The notes under the pieces: model-generated
Seen by the model: only the letters and a program-made list of their open reading frames with translations
The model's database searches: none
What the model was told of the DNA's origin: nothing
Position numbers and translations under genes: made by a program
Assembly: GCF_030269925.1 (NCBI RefSeq)
Contig: NC_085116.1
Span: forward strand, 11,780,001 to 11,844,000
Direction of reading: 5' to 3'
DNA: 64,000 bases
From: Bombyx mori
Taxonomy: Eukaryota > Arthropoda > Insecta > Lepidoptera > Bombycidae
In this document: positions 23,297-33,440 of the stretch, in pieces
Layout: every line of letters begins with the position of its first letter
Numbering within the stretch: position 1 is the stretch's first letter

Positions 23297-23784
23297 TATA
23301 ATTGTTTTTGTTTGTTATCTACTCGGGTGTCGTATTAGTGGTGGAAAGTGGTGTGTACATACCTAACTTTAATATACTATGCGAATGTATAGTACCTACT
23401 ATAAGTATTAGTTTCCAAAATCGCGTACGCTCTTCCACGGCGTAATTCCAAAGAATAGGAACCTCTGAAAACCTCCGAGAAGAGTTTTGGGATCGATACT
23501 TCGAGCGATATTCGCTATCAGAATAATTTGGAGAGAAAAGCCAAGTTCGCGCATCTAAAATGTTGAAAATTCGAAAACAATATATGTATTCCGTTAATAC
23601 AAGGCTTCGGTCTCGCGTGGAATGCTTTCCGCATCCCTCTTCGGACAAGTTGGATCTTAAGAGATACGGCTTGGTTGCGTCCCGCAATTCAATTGAGCCT
23701 CATCCGGCTTCGAAGGCAATAAAACCATGAGATAAATATTTCATTTGTGATTTATAATGATATTTCTCATTCAACTAAAAATCG

Positions 23785-23925
23785 AATGGTGGTAACTACC
23801 CGCGCAGCCTCGCAGTACGTGTTACTATCGACAATTACGAAATAATTATTAATTTCGGGTTTCATGTTCTTATTTCTTGATTATAAAAATCGTTACGATT
23901 GTAAACTTAGGTTAGTTGCATCGCT
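23785..23925 (-). mobile_element. Degenerate Bm1 SINE, left part of a split copy
   Basis: GGTGGTAACTACCCGCGCAG through GTTAGTTGCATCGCT. The rest of the same copy resumes at 24,233 after an inserted element. Confidence 0.7.
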
Positions 23926-24232
23926 TGATCCCGGGCGGCCTGATGGGGCCCCATACCTCAAAGACTGGTGTCGTTGGTAATTGCCTCTACGACCAATTGG
24001 TCGGGCGCCCTAGGGATGGCGTGGCATGTCTGGTGTTGACTGCGGTGACCCTCCTACTCTGACTGGGTTCTGACCCCAGGCGGAGAATTGACGTCGGGTA
24101 TAAAAGTGCAGGAGAGTCGTTTAGTGCGGTAGGGCCCTAAAAATATCTTTGGGCCCAGTTCTACATACCACACGTACTCCCTAGGCACGGGGACCTCGTA
24201 AGAGGGTCGGCTCCCGGCCCGATAAAAAAAAA
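23926..24232 (+). mobile_element. Retroposed element nested in a Bm1
   Basis: A 307-bp GC-rich insert (GATCCCGGGCGGCCTGATGG ... GTCGGCTCCCGGCCCGAT) ending in poly(A). It is flanked by TTGCATCGCT (23,916-23,925) and TTGCATCACT (24,233-24,242), a 9/10 target duplication. This is typical of a 5'-truncated non-LTR insertion. I do not recognise the family; the only copy seen here. Confidence 0.7.
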
Positions 24233-24290
24233 TTGCATCACTCTATACGAGCAGAGTGCGTCTTATCCTTTAGTCCGCGAACGCTTCGCA
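24233..24290 (-). mobile_element. Degenerate Bm1 SINE, right part of the split copy
   Basis: TTGCATCACTCTATACGAGC and GCGTCTTATCCTTTAGTCCG correspond to the tRNA-like head of the copy that begins at 23,785. Confidence 0.65.
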
Positions 24291-24599
24291 ACTGGGTTCG
24301 TATAAATAGCTTTATCAGAGAGGCGATTTAAAACAAAGAAAACATTCCGACCGCACACAATGGCCGAGGAAATTGCCAAATACAAATTAATGTTAAGTTT
24401 CGCCATCGCGATCCCAGTGCGAAACACAATCGACATCACAATAGTTCTTTGTATAAAGTAAATACATTGCAATGCATGAATCACTTCGCGAACTCTGTGT
24501 GTGTGTGGAGTTGGTATCTTTACGCAACTAATGTACTAGATTGTAGGGCTCGAATATTGATTTGAAAACAGGTAGGTAGTCTGAAATCGTATCGGCCTA

Positions 24600-25015
24600 A
24601 GCGACTGTTCTACCCCATGATTTGCAAGCGAAGTAAATTGTCCCTTCGTAATAAGGTGACACTCTATCAAAATTGCATACGCCCGGTCATAGCCTATGCA
24701 AGTATAGGTAATGTTCGCTCACGCCCGCACTAACTTGAAACCCCTTCAAGTCATTCAATCCCGTTTTTGCAGAATAACCGTCGGAGCACCATGTTTCATG
24801 AGGAACGTGGATCTCCATGATGATCTGGAGCTTGACTCCATCAGTATATTCAGTCGGCATCAGTGCGCCACTTTGAGAAGGCGGCACGACACGAAAACCC
24901 TCTTGTCGTGGCCGCCGGAAATTACATACCCGATCCTGCGGACCGAATGGTAAACAGTCCACGTCGCCCTAAGCTCGTCAAACGTCGTCACATTCTCGTC
25001 GAACACGTCATATGA
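24600..25015 (+). pseudogene. LINE reverse-transcriptase C-terminal region (B-type family)
   Basis: In pieces of different frames: FYPMICKRSKLSLRNKVTLY, RPVIAYASIG, LKPLQVIQSRFCRITVG, LHDDLELDSISIFSRHQCAT, then the NYIPDPADRMVNSPRRPKLV equivalent. Collinear with the better copy on the minus strand at 54,013-54,670. Several small indels break the frame. Confidence 0.75.
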
Positions 25016-25044
25016 ATACCTATACATGAACCCGATACATGCAT

Positions 25045-25262
25045 GTTATCTACCTTGAGACAACATGAGGTCGAAATCTCAAGTTTAATGAATAACGGCT
25101 GCCCCGCTCTTAAATGCGCCGGAACGGGCAAAACAGTAGTGCCTATGCCTAATGTGTCTTTATAAATTTCCTGTTTGACTTTTATTACTTTATTACACGG
25201 TGCTATTCATTTAGCGTAAAAATCGTTCGTAAGCATGAGTTAATTACGTATTTCCATAGAAA
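25045..25262 (-). repeat. Degenerate Bm1 SINE
   Basis: Scattered Bm1 words remain in order (ACCTTGAGACA, ACGGCTGCCCCGC, TTTTATTACACGG, TAATTACGTATTTC), with many substitutions and gaps. It is an old copy at the left border of the local duplication. Confidence 0.55.
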
Positions 25263-25280
25263 AAATGGTATTTGTTGTTA

Positions 25281-25805
25281 ATGTTTTCCAGCATAAATAA
25301 GCAGGTTGGTATATACCCGCGCGGACTTACAATATGCGCTACCACCTTTAAAAATCTCTGCAGTTAACGACAGAGTATCTACAGGTACCAATGCAATTAG
25401 ACGCCTAATAAGTGACTTTAATCAGTGAATACATTGAATTTGGTTGGAGTCTCAATACTAATGTATAGTGGTTTCCTCACTCTTCAAATCATAATGTTTT
25501 CCAGCATAAATAAGCAGGATAGTATGTACCCGCGCGGACTTTAAATACGCGTGTAGTGTGTAAGTTAGTAGTAAGTCAGTCAGAAATATAGCGTTGCGCA
25601 ATTAAGACGTGCATTTTATTATATCCCGCGAACCCCGCACTCCGCATGGCGACCCTGCCAGGATTCGAACCTGGAATCTTCTGAACCGCACTCCGCACGC
25701 GCTACTACATTTAAAAAAATCCTGCAGTGCAAGACAGAGCATCTATAGGTACCAATGCAATTAAACGCCTTATAAGTGACTTTAATCCGTGAATACATTG
25801 AATTT
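25281..25805. repeat. Local direct duplication, copies A and B
   Basis: Copy A (25,281-25,442) and copy B (25,493-25,805) start with the same AATGTTTTCCAGCATAAATA and end with GAATACATTGAATT. They are separated by 50 bp. Copy B matches copy A over about 163 bp once the 146-bp LTR unit and its 4-bp duplication are removed. Parts of both copies (CCCGCGCGGACT, GCTACCACC) resemble a very old minus-strand Bm1. Confidence 0.75.
25552..25697 (+). mobile_element. Miniature LTR unit carrying a tRNA-Arg 3'-half copy
   Basis: The insert begins TGTAGTG and ends CTCCGCA, with CGCG duplicated on both sides (25,548-25,551 and 25,698-25,701). It contains a 95-bp LTR-like part (25,552-25,646), then 39 bp (25,647-25,685) beginning TGGCGACCCTGCCAGG, then a repeat of the last 12 bp of the LTR, CCGCACTCCGCA (25,635-25,646 and 25,686-25,697). 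The 39 bp are the reverse complement of the 3' half of a tRNA-Arg with the added CCA. TGG directly after an LTR is the usual position of a tRNA primer-binding site, but that site is normally about 18 nt, not 39. No gag, pol or polypurine tract is present. It may be an integrated strong-stop-like product or a severely deleted retrotransposon. Confidence 0.65.
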
Positions 25806-25966
25806 ATACTGTTAGTTAGTACTTAGTATTGGCCTTTTGATGTCTTCTTCGTTTCTGTTTGGCATATCTGTAGGCATATAATTTGCGCTAATTTGAACAC
25901 AATACAGTTATGCGTCAAAAACAGTCCGGATATTTGCAGCGGTCCGTGTAGGCCACTCGTTACAAG

Positions 25967-26137
25967 TTTTTTATTTATTTATTGCTTAGATGCTTGGACG
26001 AGCTCACAGCCCACCTGCTGTTAAGTGGTTACTGGAGCCCATAGACATCCACAACGTAAATGCGCCACCCACCTTGAGATATAAGTTCTAAGGTCTCAAG
26101 TATAGTTACAACGGCTGCCCCACCCTTCTAACCGAAG
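25967..26137 (-). mobile_element. Bm1 SINE, 3' portion, minus strand
   Basis: TTTATTGCTTAGATGCTTGG through GCCCCACCCTTCTAACCGAA. Truncated mid-body. Confidence 0.88.
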
Positions 26138-27600
26138 TAAACATATAAAACGATCTGAAACATTACAATATTCCGATAAACGACTTTAGTTTACGTACGT
26201 CCTAGAAACCACACAAACTTATTCAATGGCTCAGTCACAAGTTGTGTTCGTGTGTGGCATTGCGCAACAAGTGTGCTGCTGTTCTCGATAGGGTTGGCAG
26301 TTCCGATTTAATTTTATTTGTATAGTTAATTTTTTGTGTAGAATAATAACAATAATATTTATGCTTCAGTAGCATATTTATTTCTTAGTTTGGAAGGCTT
26401 AACCCTAGCATGTTGTAAAATATGTATTAATATAGTGAATTGGTATTAAAATAGGAAAAGACTGCACTTAAGCACTCGCTGACTCCATAATTATTGGATG
26501 GAGATTGCAATCCGAATCATAAATTGAATAAAGTTTTTTGATTTGATTTTTCATAATCAATTTTGCATGACCATTCTCAAATATAATGTTCGTTTTATTT
26601 TAGAATTTTTTTTCCAATATCAAACATGCAAACTTTGCATTCACAATCACTGATATTTATTTCTAATCATAATGTGTTGTTATGTATGAACTTTAACGGA
26701 CTCTGAATATGGTTTAGAATTGTTTGACAAAAACTTTTGATTAAGACATTAAAAATAGTGCCATATCGTGTGTCTTAAGAAAAAAGAATAGCTGTTTCGT
26801 TTCTCACAACGATAGATTAAATCAATTGTCTAGGGCTGCCTACGTTTTATTTTTTAGTATTTTTTTAATATATGTATTTTATTTTATCTCTTTTGTTGTA
26901 TGTACCAAACATGTTAACTTTTAGCAGATATATTAGATTTACAATTTACGCAGAACCAGACGGATATTAATTGTATATTAATTGGCTGCTCTGTAATAGA
27001 TGCTGATGCGATGAACTGAATGCACGCACGCTTTGGAATAAGATTGCCTATATTAGTCACACAAAAGCACACCGTGACAATTAGAAATAGAGTTGAAGTG
27101 GTCACCGTGGCCAAAATCGGCTAAGGAGAGAGAGAGAGAGAGAGAAAGAGTAAGTATTCATATTCATAACATTTTATTTATTCAACAGTATATAAAAAAA
27201 AGCTGTTTTGTAAGGAAACCATCGGAATTGCTTATGAGATGATGTAGCTAGAGTTGATGCGTTGATGATATCTCGCTATCTCATTTGCATTTCTAACTGA
27301 TATTGATCTCGAGGTCCTACGTCTTTCTAAATTGTTTTCGATTTTACATATTAAAAAGAGCATAAGATTTGAATAAAAAATATAAGGTTTATATCATGCG
27401 ATATATAAAAAAGGTAAAATATTTGGCACAAACTACAAATGAATTATTCATATAGTTAGATAAAAGTAAGCTAGGAAGGTAAATAAAATATCAATAAAAC
27501 GTTTCAATATTACCCATACACATTTAAATTTAGAAAAAATAGCTTAGAAAAAAAAAGGACCTATATATTATTTATAAAGATAAATATGAAATAGACAGCC
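26138..27600. other. AT-rich spacer with a GA microsatellite
   Basis: No gene recognised. GAATAAAGTTTTTTGATTTG near 26,527 resembles the GATTT-repeat LINE tail at 43,555. Confidence 0.35.
27125..27150. repeat. (GA)n microsatellite
   Basis: About 20 bp of uninterrupted GA followed by AAAGAG. Confidence 0.9.
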
Positions 27601-27789
27601 CTCGCGGTAAGTGTACCGCGCCCGCCATTGTAACACAAAGGTAGAGTGGTCGCGTAACTCTGGTGGCTTGTACCTAATTATGAATTGTTTTGTAATTCAA
27701 TTTACTTTATAATGCTGTTTACTGAAGGTCTGTAAAATATATTAGGTGATTAATATTAATCAGTGTGTACATATATATATGTATATGTA

Positions 27790-27949
27790 TTTCACTGGAA
27801 TGGTACACCGCGCGTAGTTCGTTTCCAAATGATTCTTGTCCACCTGATGGTTGTCTGAAAGAGATCGCTCTTAGCGATAAGACCGCCAATTGTACTTTTT
27901 TGTTTTTCACGGATCGCACTGTTTATTTGTTTTTTGGTGTACAATAAAG

Positions 27950-27985
<36 letters not shown>
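27790..27985 (+). mobile_element. LINE 3' end with CT-repeat tail
   Basis: CACCTGATGGTTGTCTGAAA, GAGATCGCTCTTAGCGATAA, GACCGCCAATTGTAC and GTGTACAATAAAGAATA followed by (CT)n at 27,954-27,984. This is a common lepidopteran LINE 3' end in which a simple repeat replaces poly(A). The 60-codon frame across it is the remnant C-terminus/3' UTR. Confidence 0.6.
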
Positions 27986-27989
<4 letters not shown>

Positions 27990-28474
27990 GCTTGCTACTT
28001 AAGCAGGTATTATTTCTTTTTTGTTGACTGATTCAAATTCGACCAGCTCACAAACCGATTCAGTTTGAGTCCATAGATATGGACAACGCAAATACTCTCA
28101 CTCCGAGATATGAAGGGTTAATTCGTGAGGCAACATCCGGGGATTCCCCAGTAATAAAAAAAATTGTCAAGATTTCCTCAGTGTGAACGATTCAATGTAA
28201 TTTATTCTACAAACTTTTAGACACGGCTCGGCTTCCGCGTCTGCTGAATGATGGTGCAAGTTTCGAGGCGCCAGTCAAAATTATTTGAACACTCCATATT
28301 GAGTTTAGTACATTGTTTACTATGCCACTTCTCTGAGCTTCGCATTGAATTTTTCATTGAGGTTAATCCCCGTTAAGCAGTTTATAAGAGATTTTTTATA
28401 TTTAGCATAATAAATTTATGTAATTTACCGGGTTTAAGTGAAGCTATTCACGGCTTGTGTTTTTATATAAAATA

Positions 28475-28762
28475 CTAGCTGACCCGGCAGACTTCGTAGT
28501 GTCGATAAATAAAAGACCTAAACTTTTGTATAAAATAAGCTTAAAACAAACAAAAGGAATCCGTCCGACGGGGGACACATCAAAGCAAAAACAAAATTTG
28601 TTATTTTTATTTAATTCCGAGCATTTTCATATTTATCTACCTTTTAAACCTTCTCTGGACTTCCACAAATAATTCAAGACCAAAATTAGCCAAATCCGTC
28701 CAGCCGTTCTCGAGTTTTAGCGAGACTAACGAACAGCAATTCATTTTATACATATATAGAGA
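28475..28762 (-). mobile_element. Helitron-type short element, minus strand
   Basis: On the minus strand it begins A|TCTCTATATATG and ends CGGGTCAGCTAG|T, matching Helitron end rules (5' TC, 3' CTRR, insertion between A and T). Homologous to 39,623-39,914 and 44,689-44,985. No Rep/helicase, so non-autonomous. Confidence 0.7.
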
Positions 28763-28782
28763 TAAGAAGATTGTATTAGCTC

Positions 28783-29013
28783 AAGTCACCGTCCTCGTCG
28801 AACCCGTCGCTTGCGACGAAGGGCTCGACGAGCGAACCGATAAACACAGCCCACTGAGTTTCTCGCCGGATCTTCTCAGTGGATCGTGTTTCCGATCCGG
28901 TGGTAGATTCTGCGAAGCACTGCTCTTGCTAGGGCCAGTGTTAGCAACACTCCCGGCTTGGGCCCCTAGAATAACCCATCGAGGTTACTAGAAGAGCAGC
29001 AGAAAAAAAAAAT
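28783..29013 (+). mobile_element. LINE 3' end (B-type, variant tail)
   Basis: Includes the family stem-loop (GTCGAACCCGTCGCTTGCGA...), GATCCGGTGGTAGATTCTGC and GCTCTTGCTAGGGCCAGTG. The tail differs (CTTGGGCCCCTAGAATAACC, GAGGTTACTAGAAGAGCAGC, poly(A)). Confidence 0.8.
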
Positions 29014-29495
29014 CACCCTATGAATAGTGTTCTAGACGGGTAGATTTGTATGTATCGCGTCCTATCAACTAGGATATATACCTCTCTAACCTCTCTTGCG
29101 CCAGATAGAAGCGGATGATGTTGCGTTCCCGTGCAAGTTCAAAATACAACCTACTTCCAATCAGCTACCGTTACATTTAGAATGCATCTGATACTGTGAT
29201 AATGTGTCTCAAGTACTAGGCTCTTAATGCCACTTTATACTAGGGGTTTCGTCAATTTACTCTAGTCGACTAAATAAATATATGACGGTGTAGCTGGTTC
29301 CATGTTGTTTTGAAAATGTTTTGGAAATGACGTCAGCGTGGTTGACGCCATCATCTTCATCATTGTCAATTACTTCCATAGTGATAGTAATTAAAACTTA
29401 CTTTTCCAAACGATTCCTTTTATTGAATTTCTGCGGTACAACAATAACAATAGTGAGGTCCAGCCTTTCGGCCGCTTAAGTTGGAATGTGTGGCG

Positions 29496-29604
29496 AATTT
29501 TTTTTTCCTACCTATGCTGATAGTTTTGAGAGGCTATTTCGGCTTCTCCTTGACGTGTAGGTGAGCTCACGGGGCTCAAACTTGATGACGTTGCTAACAT
29601 TATG
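29496..29604 (-). mobile_element. LINE 3' end (B-type), last 105 bp, minus strand
   Basis: TTTTTTTTCCTACCTATGCTGATAG through TTGATGACGTTGCTAACATT; strongly 5'-truncated. Confidence 0.8.
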
Positions 29605-29614
29605 GCCATACTAA

Positions 29615-29780
29615 GTATAGATGCCCTTCTTCAAACGAGGCTTGCGGAGAGTACTTTATGGTAGGCAGCGGCTTGGCTCTGCCCCTGGCATTGCTGACGT
29701 CTATGAGCGACGGTGACCGCTTACCATCAGGTGGGCCGTATGCTCGTCTGCCTACAAAGGCAATAAAAAATAAATAAAAA
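29615..29780 (+). mobile_element. Jockey-like LINE 3' end
   Basis: CTTCTTCAAACGAGGCTTGC (end of the reverse-transcriptase frame) then GGTAGGCAGCGGCTTGGCTC and CTACAAAGGCAATAAAAAAT. It lies 11 bp after the B-type end. Confidence 0.85.
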
Positions 29781-30112
29781 AGAAGATGATTCGAAAATAA
29801 TTTTGTTTTTGAAGTGAAACTTCCTTATCGGCGTTGGAAAAAAATTTACCGTCACATTTTTCGGTTACGCGTCACTTTTTTCCGTTACGCGCCATCTGTT
29901 TTGTATTCATGTCTATGATAATAAAATCCTTTTGTTTAAACTTTATCTAATTTAACTTTATTTAACCAATTTCTAGAAAGTTGCATGTAGATCATTTTTC
30001 GAAAAATAAGGCCATAAACAAGTTTCACTTCTTACGTGTGTACACTAGTACACGCACACATTTTTTTTTTACAACAGGGAACAAATCAAACACGATCATC
30101 CGGCCCCAATTT

Positions 30113-30210
30113 CGGATAGCCCACTGAGTTTCTCGCCGAATCTTCTCAGTGGGTCGCGTTTCCGACCCGGTGGTAGATCCTGCGAAGCACGGCTCTTGCT
30201 AGGGCCAGTG
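30113..30210 (+). mobile_element. LINE 3' region (B-type), cut by a Bm1
   Basis: ATAGCCCACTGAGTTTCTCG through GCTCTTGCTAGGGCCAGTG, after which a Bm1 poly(T) begins. The rest of the LINE end is not found on the far side. Confidence 0.8.
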
Positions 30211-30549
30211 TTTTTTTTTTTTTTTTTTTTTATTGCTTAGATTGGGCACGAGCTCACAGCCCACCTGGTATTAAGTGGTTACTGGAGCCCATAGACATCT
30301 ACAACGTAAATGCGCCACCCACCTTGAGATATAAGTTCTAAAGTCTCAGTATAGTTACAACGGCTACCCCACCCTTCAAACCGAAACGCATTACTGCTTC
30401 ACGGCAGAAATAGGCAGGGCGGTGGTACCTACCCGTGCGGACTTACAACAGGTCCTACCACCAGTGATTACGCAAATTATAATTTTGCGGGTTTGATTTT
30501 TATTGCACGATGTTATTCCTTCACCGTGGAAGTCAATCGTGAACATTTG
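30211..30549 (-). mobile_element. Bm1 SINE, minus strand, long poly(T)
   Basis: About 21 T then ATTGCTTAGATTGGGCACGA, through GTCAATCGTGAACATTTGG. Truncated before the tRNA-like head. The long homopolymer suggests a young insertion. Confidence 0.9.
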
Positions 30550-30638
30550 GCTCCATACCTACTTTGTGTAATGCAATCACAGCGATTCGGTTCTCTTTAT
30601 CACCCCACTCCATTTTAATATCGCAAAATATTGTACAA

Positions 30639-30902
30639 TATAATGCATAAAAGGTACTTTAAATCAATAAAGAAAACATTACACACACTACATACCATGT
30701 ATTTGACGCACACGCGCATGCATACTATTTATTGTCAAACTTTTGTTCTTGACGTCTGTGGTCAAATTGAGAATAGATTAAATATTGTTTGTCTTTATTA
30801 ATATTTTTTTTAAGTTTTAAGTATAAAATACAATCATAATAGTGTACAAACTTACAATCCCAATTAATTATAGTCGAATTTCGACTACTGCGGGACCTCT
30901 AG
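30639..30902 (+). mobile_element. Helitron-type element, 3' part
   Basis: Collinear with the 3' two-thirds of the copies at 46,548 and 52,247 (AAACATTACACACACTACAT, GTCAAACTTTTGTTCTTGAC). The 3' end has the hairpin AGTCGAATTTCGACT followed by ACTGCGGGACCTCTAG|T, as in Helitrons. Confidence 0.7.
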
Positions 30903-30910
30903 TCATTAGG

Positions 30911-31170
30911 TATAAAAGAACGACGATGGAACCACGCGACGCGCCTTGTATTTCACGAATGCAAGGTGAATGTAAACAAAGCGATTGTCGCTTACGATCC
31001 AGGTGCGTTGTTGAGAGAAGCGCGGCGTCACAGAGCGGCGACTATCTGAGCTCTGATAACGCTTATCACTTGTTATCGCCTTCCGCAGCAAGCGCGCAGC
31101 TGCCGTATCGGAGATTCGGCCTTCGCGGACACATCAGATATTCAACGGAAATAATGCGGCGGTAATATAC
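30911..31170 (+). other. GC-rich non-repeat segment with TATA box, GATA sites and an 80-codon frame
   Basis: TATAAAAG (30,911-30,918) begins 8 bp after a Helitron end. An ATG at 30,926 opens 80 codons (MEPRDAPCISRMQGECK...RRYSTEIMRR-like end) to TAA at 31,165; no domain is recognised. TGATAACGCTTATCA (31,054-31,068) is a perfect inverted GATA pair, with TTATC at 31,073 and CTATCT at 31,042. The ATG lies too close to the TATA box for both to serve one gene. Possible regulatory DNA. Confidence 0.25.
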
Positions 31171-31439
31171 ATGTAGTATCAGAAGCTAATTTCTCTAAAG
31201 ATTTGTAAGCACGTCCGTACAGAGTCCGTATTAAAATTTATTAATTAATTTTGATCTATTCATTATGTCATACACAAGCTCCGATCCCCGTATTTATAAT
31301 ATATAAGTCTTCTTTATTACTTCTGTTACTTTTGTACTGCGGCAATGTATTTTTGTATGGTGACTGTGTGACGTATTAATGTGTCCCAAAAATAAGATAT
31401 TACGTATTAATTTATGTGACTTTTCAATTTTCTTCTTCT

Positions 31440-31490
31440 TCTTCTCAGTCGTTTGCACTCTTGGACAGAGTGGTCGTGGTCATTATTATA
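31440..31490. repeat. Scrap of a dispersed repeat (GAGTGGTCGTGGTC type)
   Basis: CACTCTTGGACAGAGTGGTCGTGGTCATTA resembles the block at 49,165-49,205 (CTCTTGTCAGAGCGGACGTG). Family unknown. Confidence 0.35.
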
Positions 31491-31555
31491 TTATAACTAA
31501 AGACATTTTCAATTTAATAATAGGTACTTGTAATAAGGAATAAGTATATCAGAGG

Positions 31556-31835
31556 AAGTGTGACAGTAGTCCCAGTGATTGATAAATATAAGAGCGAACG
31601 GCTACCGTGGTATGGACATGTGATGCGTACAGAGAAGATACATGTGACTAGGAGATGTATGGAAATGGTAGTGCAAGGTAGAGGGGGAAGAGGTCGACCG
31701 AAGAAGACATGGATGGAGTGTGTGAATGACGATATGAGAGAGAGAGAGAGATGTGAGTGTTGAGATGACGGCTGATAGAAGAGAATGGCATAGAAAAATT
31801 TGCTGTGCCAATTCCACCTAGTGGGAGAAGTTGGA
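31556..31835 (+). pseudogene. LINE reverse-transcriptase C-terminus
   Basis: The + frame reads ERLPWYGHVMRTEKIHVTRR then GRGGRGRPKKTWMECVNDDM, the WYGHVMR...GRGRPKKTW end shared by many LINE polyproteins. A GA run at 31,736-31,751 shifts the frame. The continuation MTADRREWHRKICCANST is in another frame before a stop. Antisense frames at this place are shadows. Confidence 0.8.
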
Positions 31836-32069
31836 GACAAAGACGAAGATATATACGGCGCCCACACGGGTGTTGTCATGGATATCTGTTTAAAAAACGG
31901 GACAGTCCTAAAACAGTAAAATCGTGGTGGTTACAATGGTGCTGGTGAACAAGCTCATAGTTCTCTTGGTGTTAAGTTCAAGTTAAACGCTTTACCAACG
32001 GTTCGCATTTCGAGTTACCATCAGACAAAAGGGGCGGTGTCATAGTTACTCATAGCCACTAATACTGTC

Positions 32070-32285
32070 ATTAGACGTCTGCAGCTGTAACACTAGGAGT
32101 AGGCATTGGGACTCTGGTAGTCGTAACCGTCGGGTTCGACGTGAGCCCTAATCCATGCATCAGCCCGCTGAGTTTCTCGCCGGATTTTCTCAGCGGGTCG
32201 CGTTTCCGATCCGGTGTTAGATGGATTCGCGTAGTAACTGTCCTTGAGCTGTAGTAGGTTATTTGGAGGTTTCCTCATACAAGTT
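32070..32285 (+). mobile_element. LINE 3' end (C-type)
   Basis: CATTAGACGTCTGCAGCTGT, AACACTAGGAGTAGGC, CATGCATCAGCCCGCTGAGT and GATCCGGTGTTAGATGGATT. Truncated before the tail. Confidence 0.75.
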
Positions 32286-32457
32286 ATCTATAGTCAATAC
32301 AACACGACAGCGACTACCTCAAAACTTCCTTTAAGTCTCATTTGCACTACTATTCTCCCTTCCAAACTAAAGCATATAACGCTTTGCGCGAAAGACCGGC
32401 TCTAAATACCTATATCAGTTGAGGCTAACAGCGTATTGTGTTTTTTGTGTATGTGTG

Positions 32458-32592
32458 TGTTTTTTTTCTTCCTATTCTAGTGACTTCGATGGGTCATACT
32501 AGATTCACCGAGCGAGTAGGTGAGCTCACAAACTCAACCTGAGGACACCTAACACTAGCCCTAGCAAGAGCAGTGCTTCGCAGAGATGTATT
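32458..32592 (-). mobile_element. LINE 3' end (B-type variant), minus strand
   Basis: TTTTTTTTCTTCCTATTCTAGTGAC, GAGCGAGTAGGTGAGCTCAC, CTAGCCCTAGCAAGAGCAGT. The tail type CCTATTCTAGTAAC is shared with 54,013. Confidence 0.75.
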
Positions 32593-32599
32593 GTGTTTT

Positions 32600-33194
32600 A
32601 TGGTCCCCAAATTTTCAGACCACGTTCTAAGACCGCAACGTGACCACTATTACACTTCGGGAGATAAAGCTTTAGTGGCATTGAATTATCTTATATTTAT
32701 AACCAGGATTTGATTAGTTTGCGGTAGCAATAGACAAACCACAAGAGTATCTATCATCTTAGACGCACAGGATCAGAGTTACGGAGATGAAAGGTCGTCG
32801 AACTGTTTTGATTGATGACCATTGTGTTCCGTGTTTTAGAATCAACTGAATGCCTACGTTACGAATAGTAAATGATTAATAAATATTGCAGTTATTAATT
32901 AAGTTTCATTAAACTTCTAATCTAGAACGGTATCTGTTGTTTCAGAGAACAATGAAAGCAGCAAAGTGAATTTGCAGCATATTCCGAGGCGTTTTCTAGA
33001 ATGTTCTACGGTTAAATGGTCACGGATGCATCATGGAAAGTGTCGGCTATTGTAAAATAAATGAAATAAATACGAGATTTGTTATTAACGTGTGTATCTT
33101 TTATTTCAGCTTTTCCGAGTTGTGGACTTGATTAAAATGTGGTGCGGTCCATAAGATGTTTGTTTTTGGTAACTTTTTTTTTATATTATCCCCG
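32600..33194. other. AT-rich spacer
   Basis: No gene or repeat recognised. Confidence 0.4.
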
Positions 33195-33440
33195 TTTTTT
33201 TTATTGCTTAGATCGGTGGACGAGCTCACAGCCCACCTGGTGTTAAGTGGTTGCTGGAGTCCATAGACATTTACAACGTAAATGCGCCACACACCTTGAG
33301 ATGTAAGTTCTATTGGTCTCAGTATAGTTACAACGGCTGCCCCACTCACCTTTTAAGCTGAAACGCATTACTGCTTCACGGCACAAATAGGGTGGTGGTA
33401 CCTACTCGTGCGGACTCACAAGATGTCCTACCACCAGTAA
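33195..33440 (-). mobile_element. Bm1 SINE, 3' portion, minus strand
   Basis: TTTTTTTTATTGCTTAGATCGG through GATGTCCTACCACCAGTAA. The CAGGGTGG motif is shortened (ATAGGGTGG). Confidence 0.88.

Noticed and set aside
23319..23687. 122-codon minus frame
   Set aside because: No start or splice support, no recognised domain, and length within chance for this window.
25647..25685. tRNA-Arg gene on the minus strand
   Set aside because: Only the 3' half (39 nt) is present, it includes the CCA that is not normally encoded in animal tRNA genes, and it lies inside an LTR unit. It is a copied primer fragment, not a gene.
28040..28157. Degenerate Bm1, minus strand
   Set aside because: A few matching words (GAGTCCATAGATATGGACAA, GAGATATGA), but too diverged to support a boundary or orientation.
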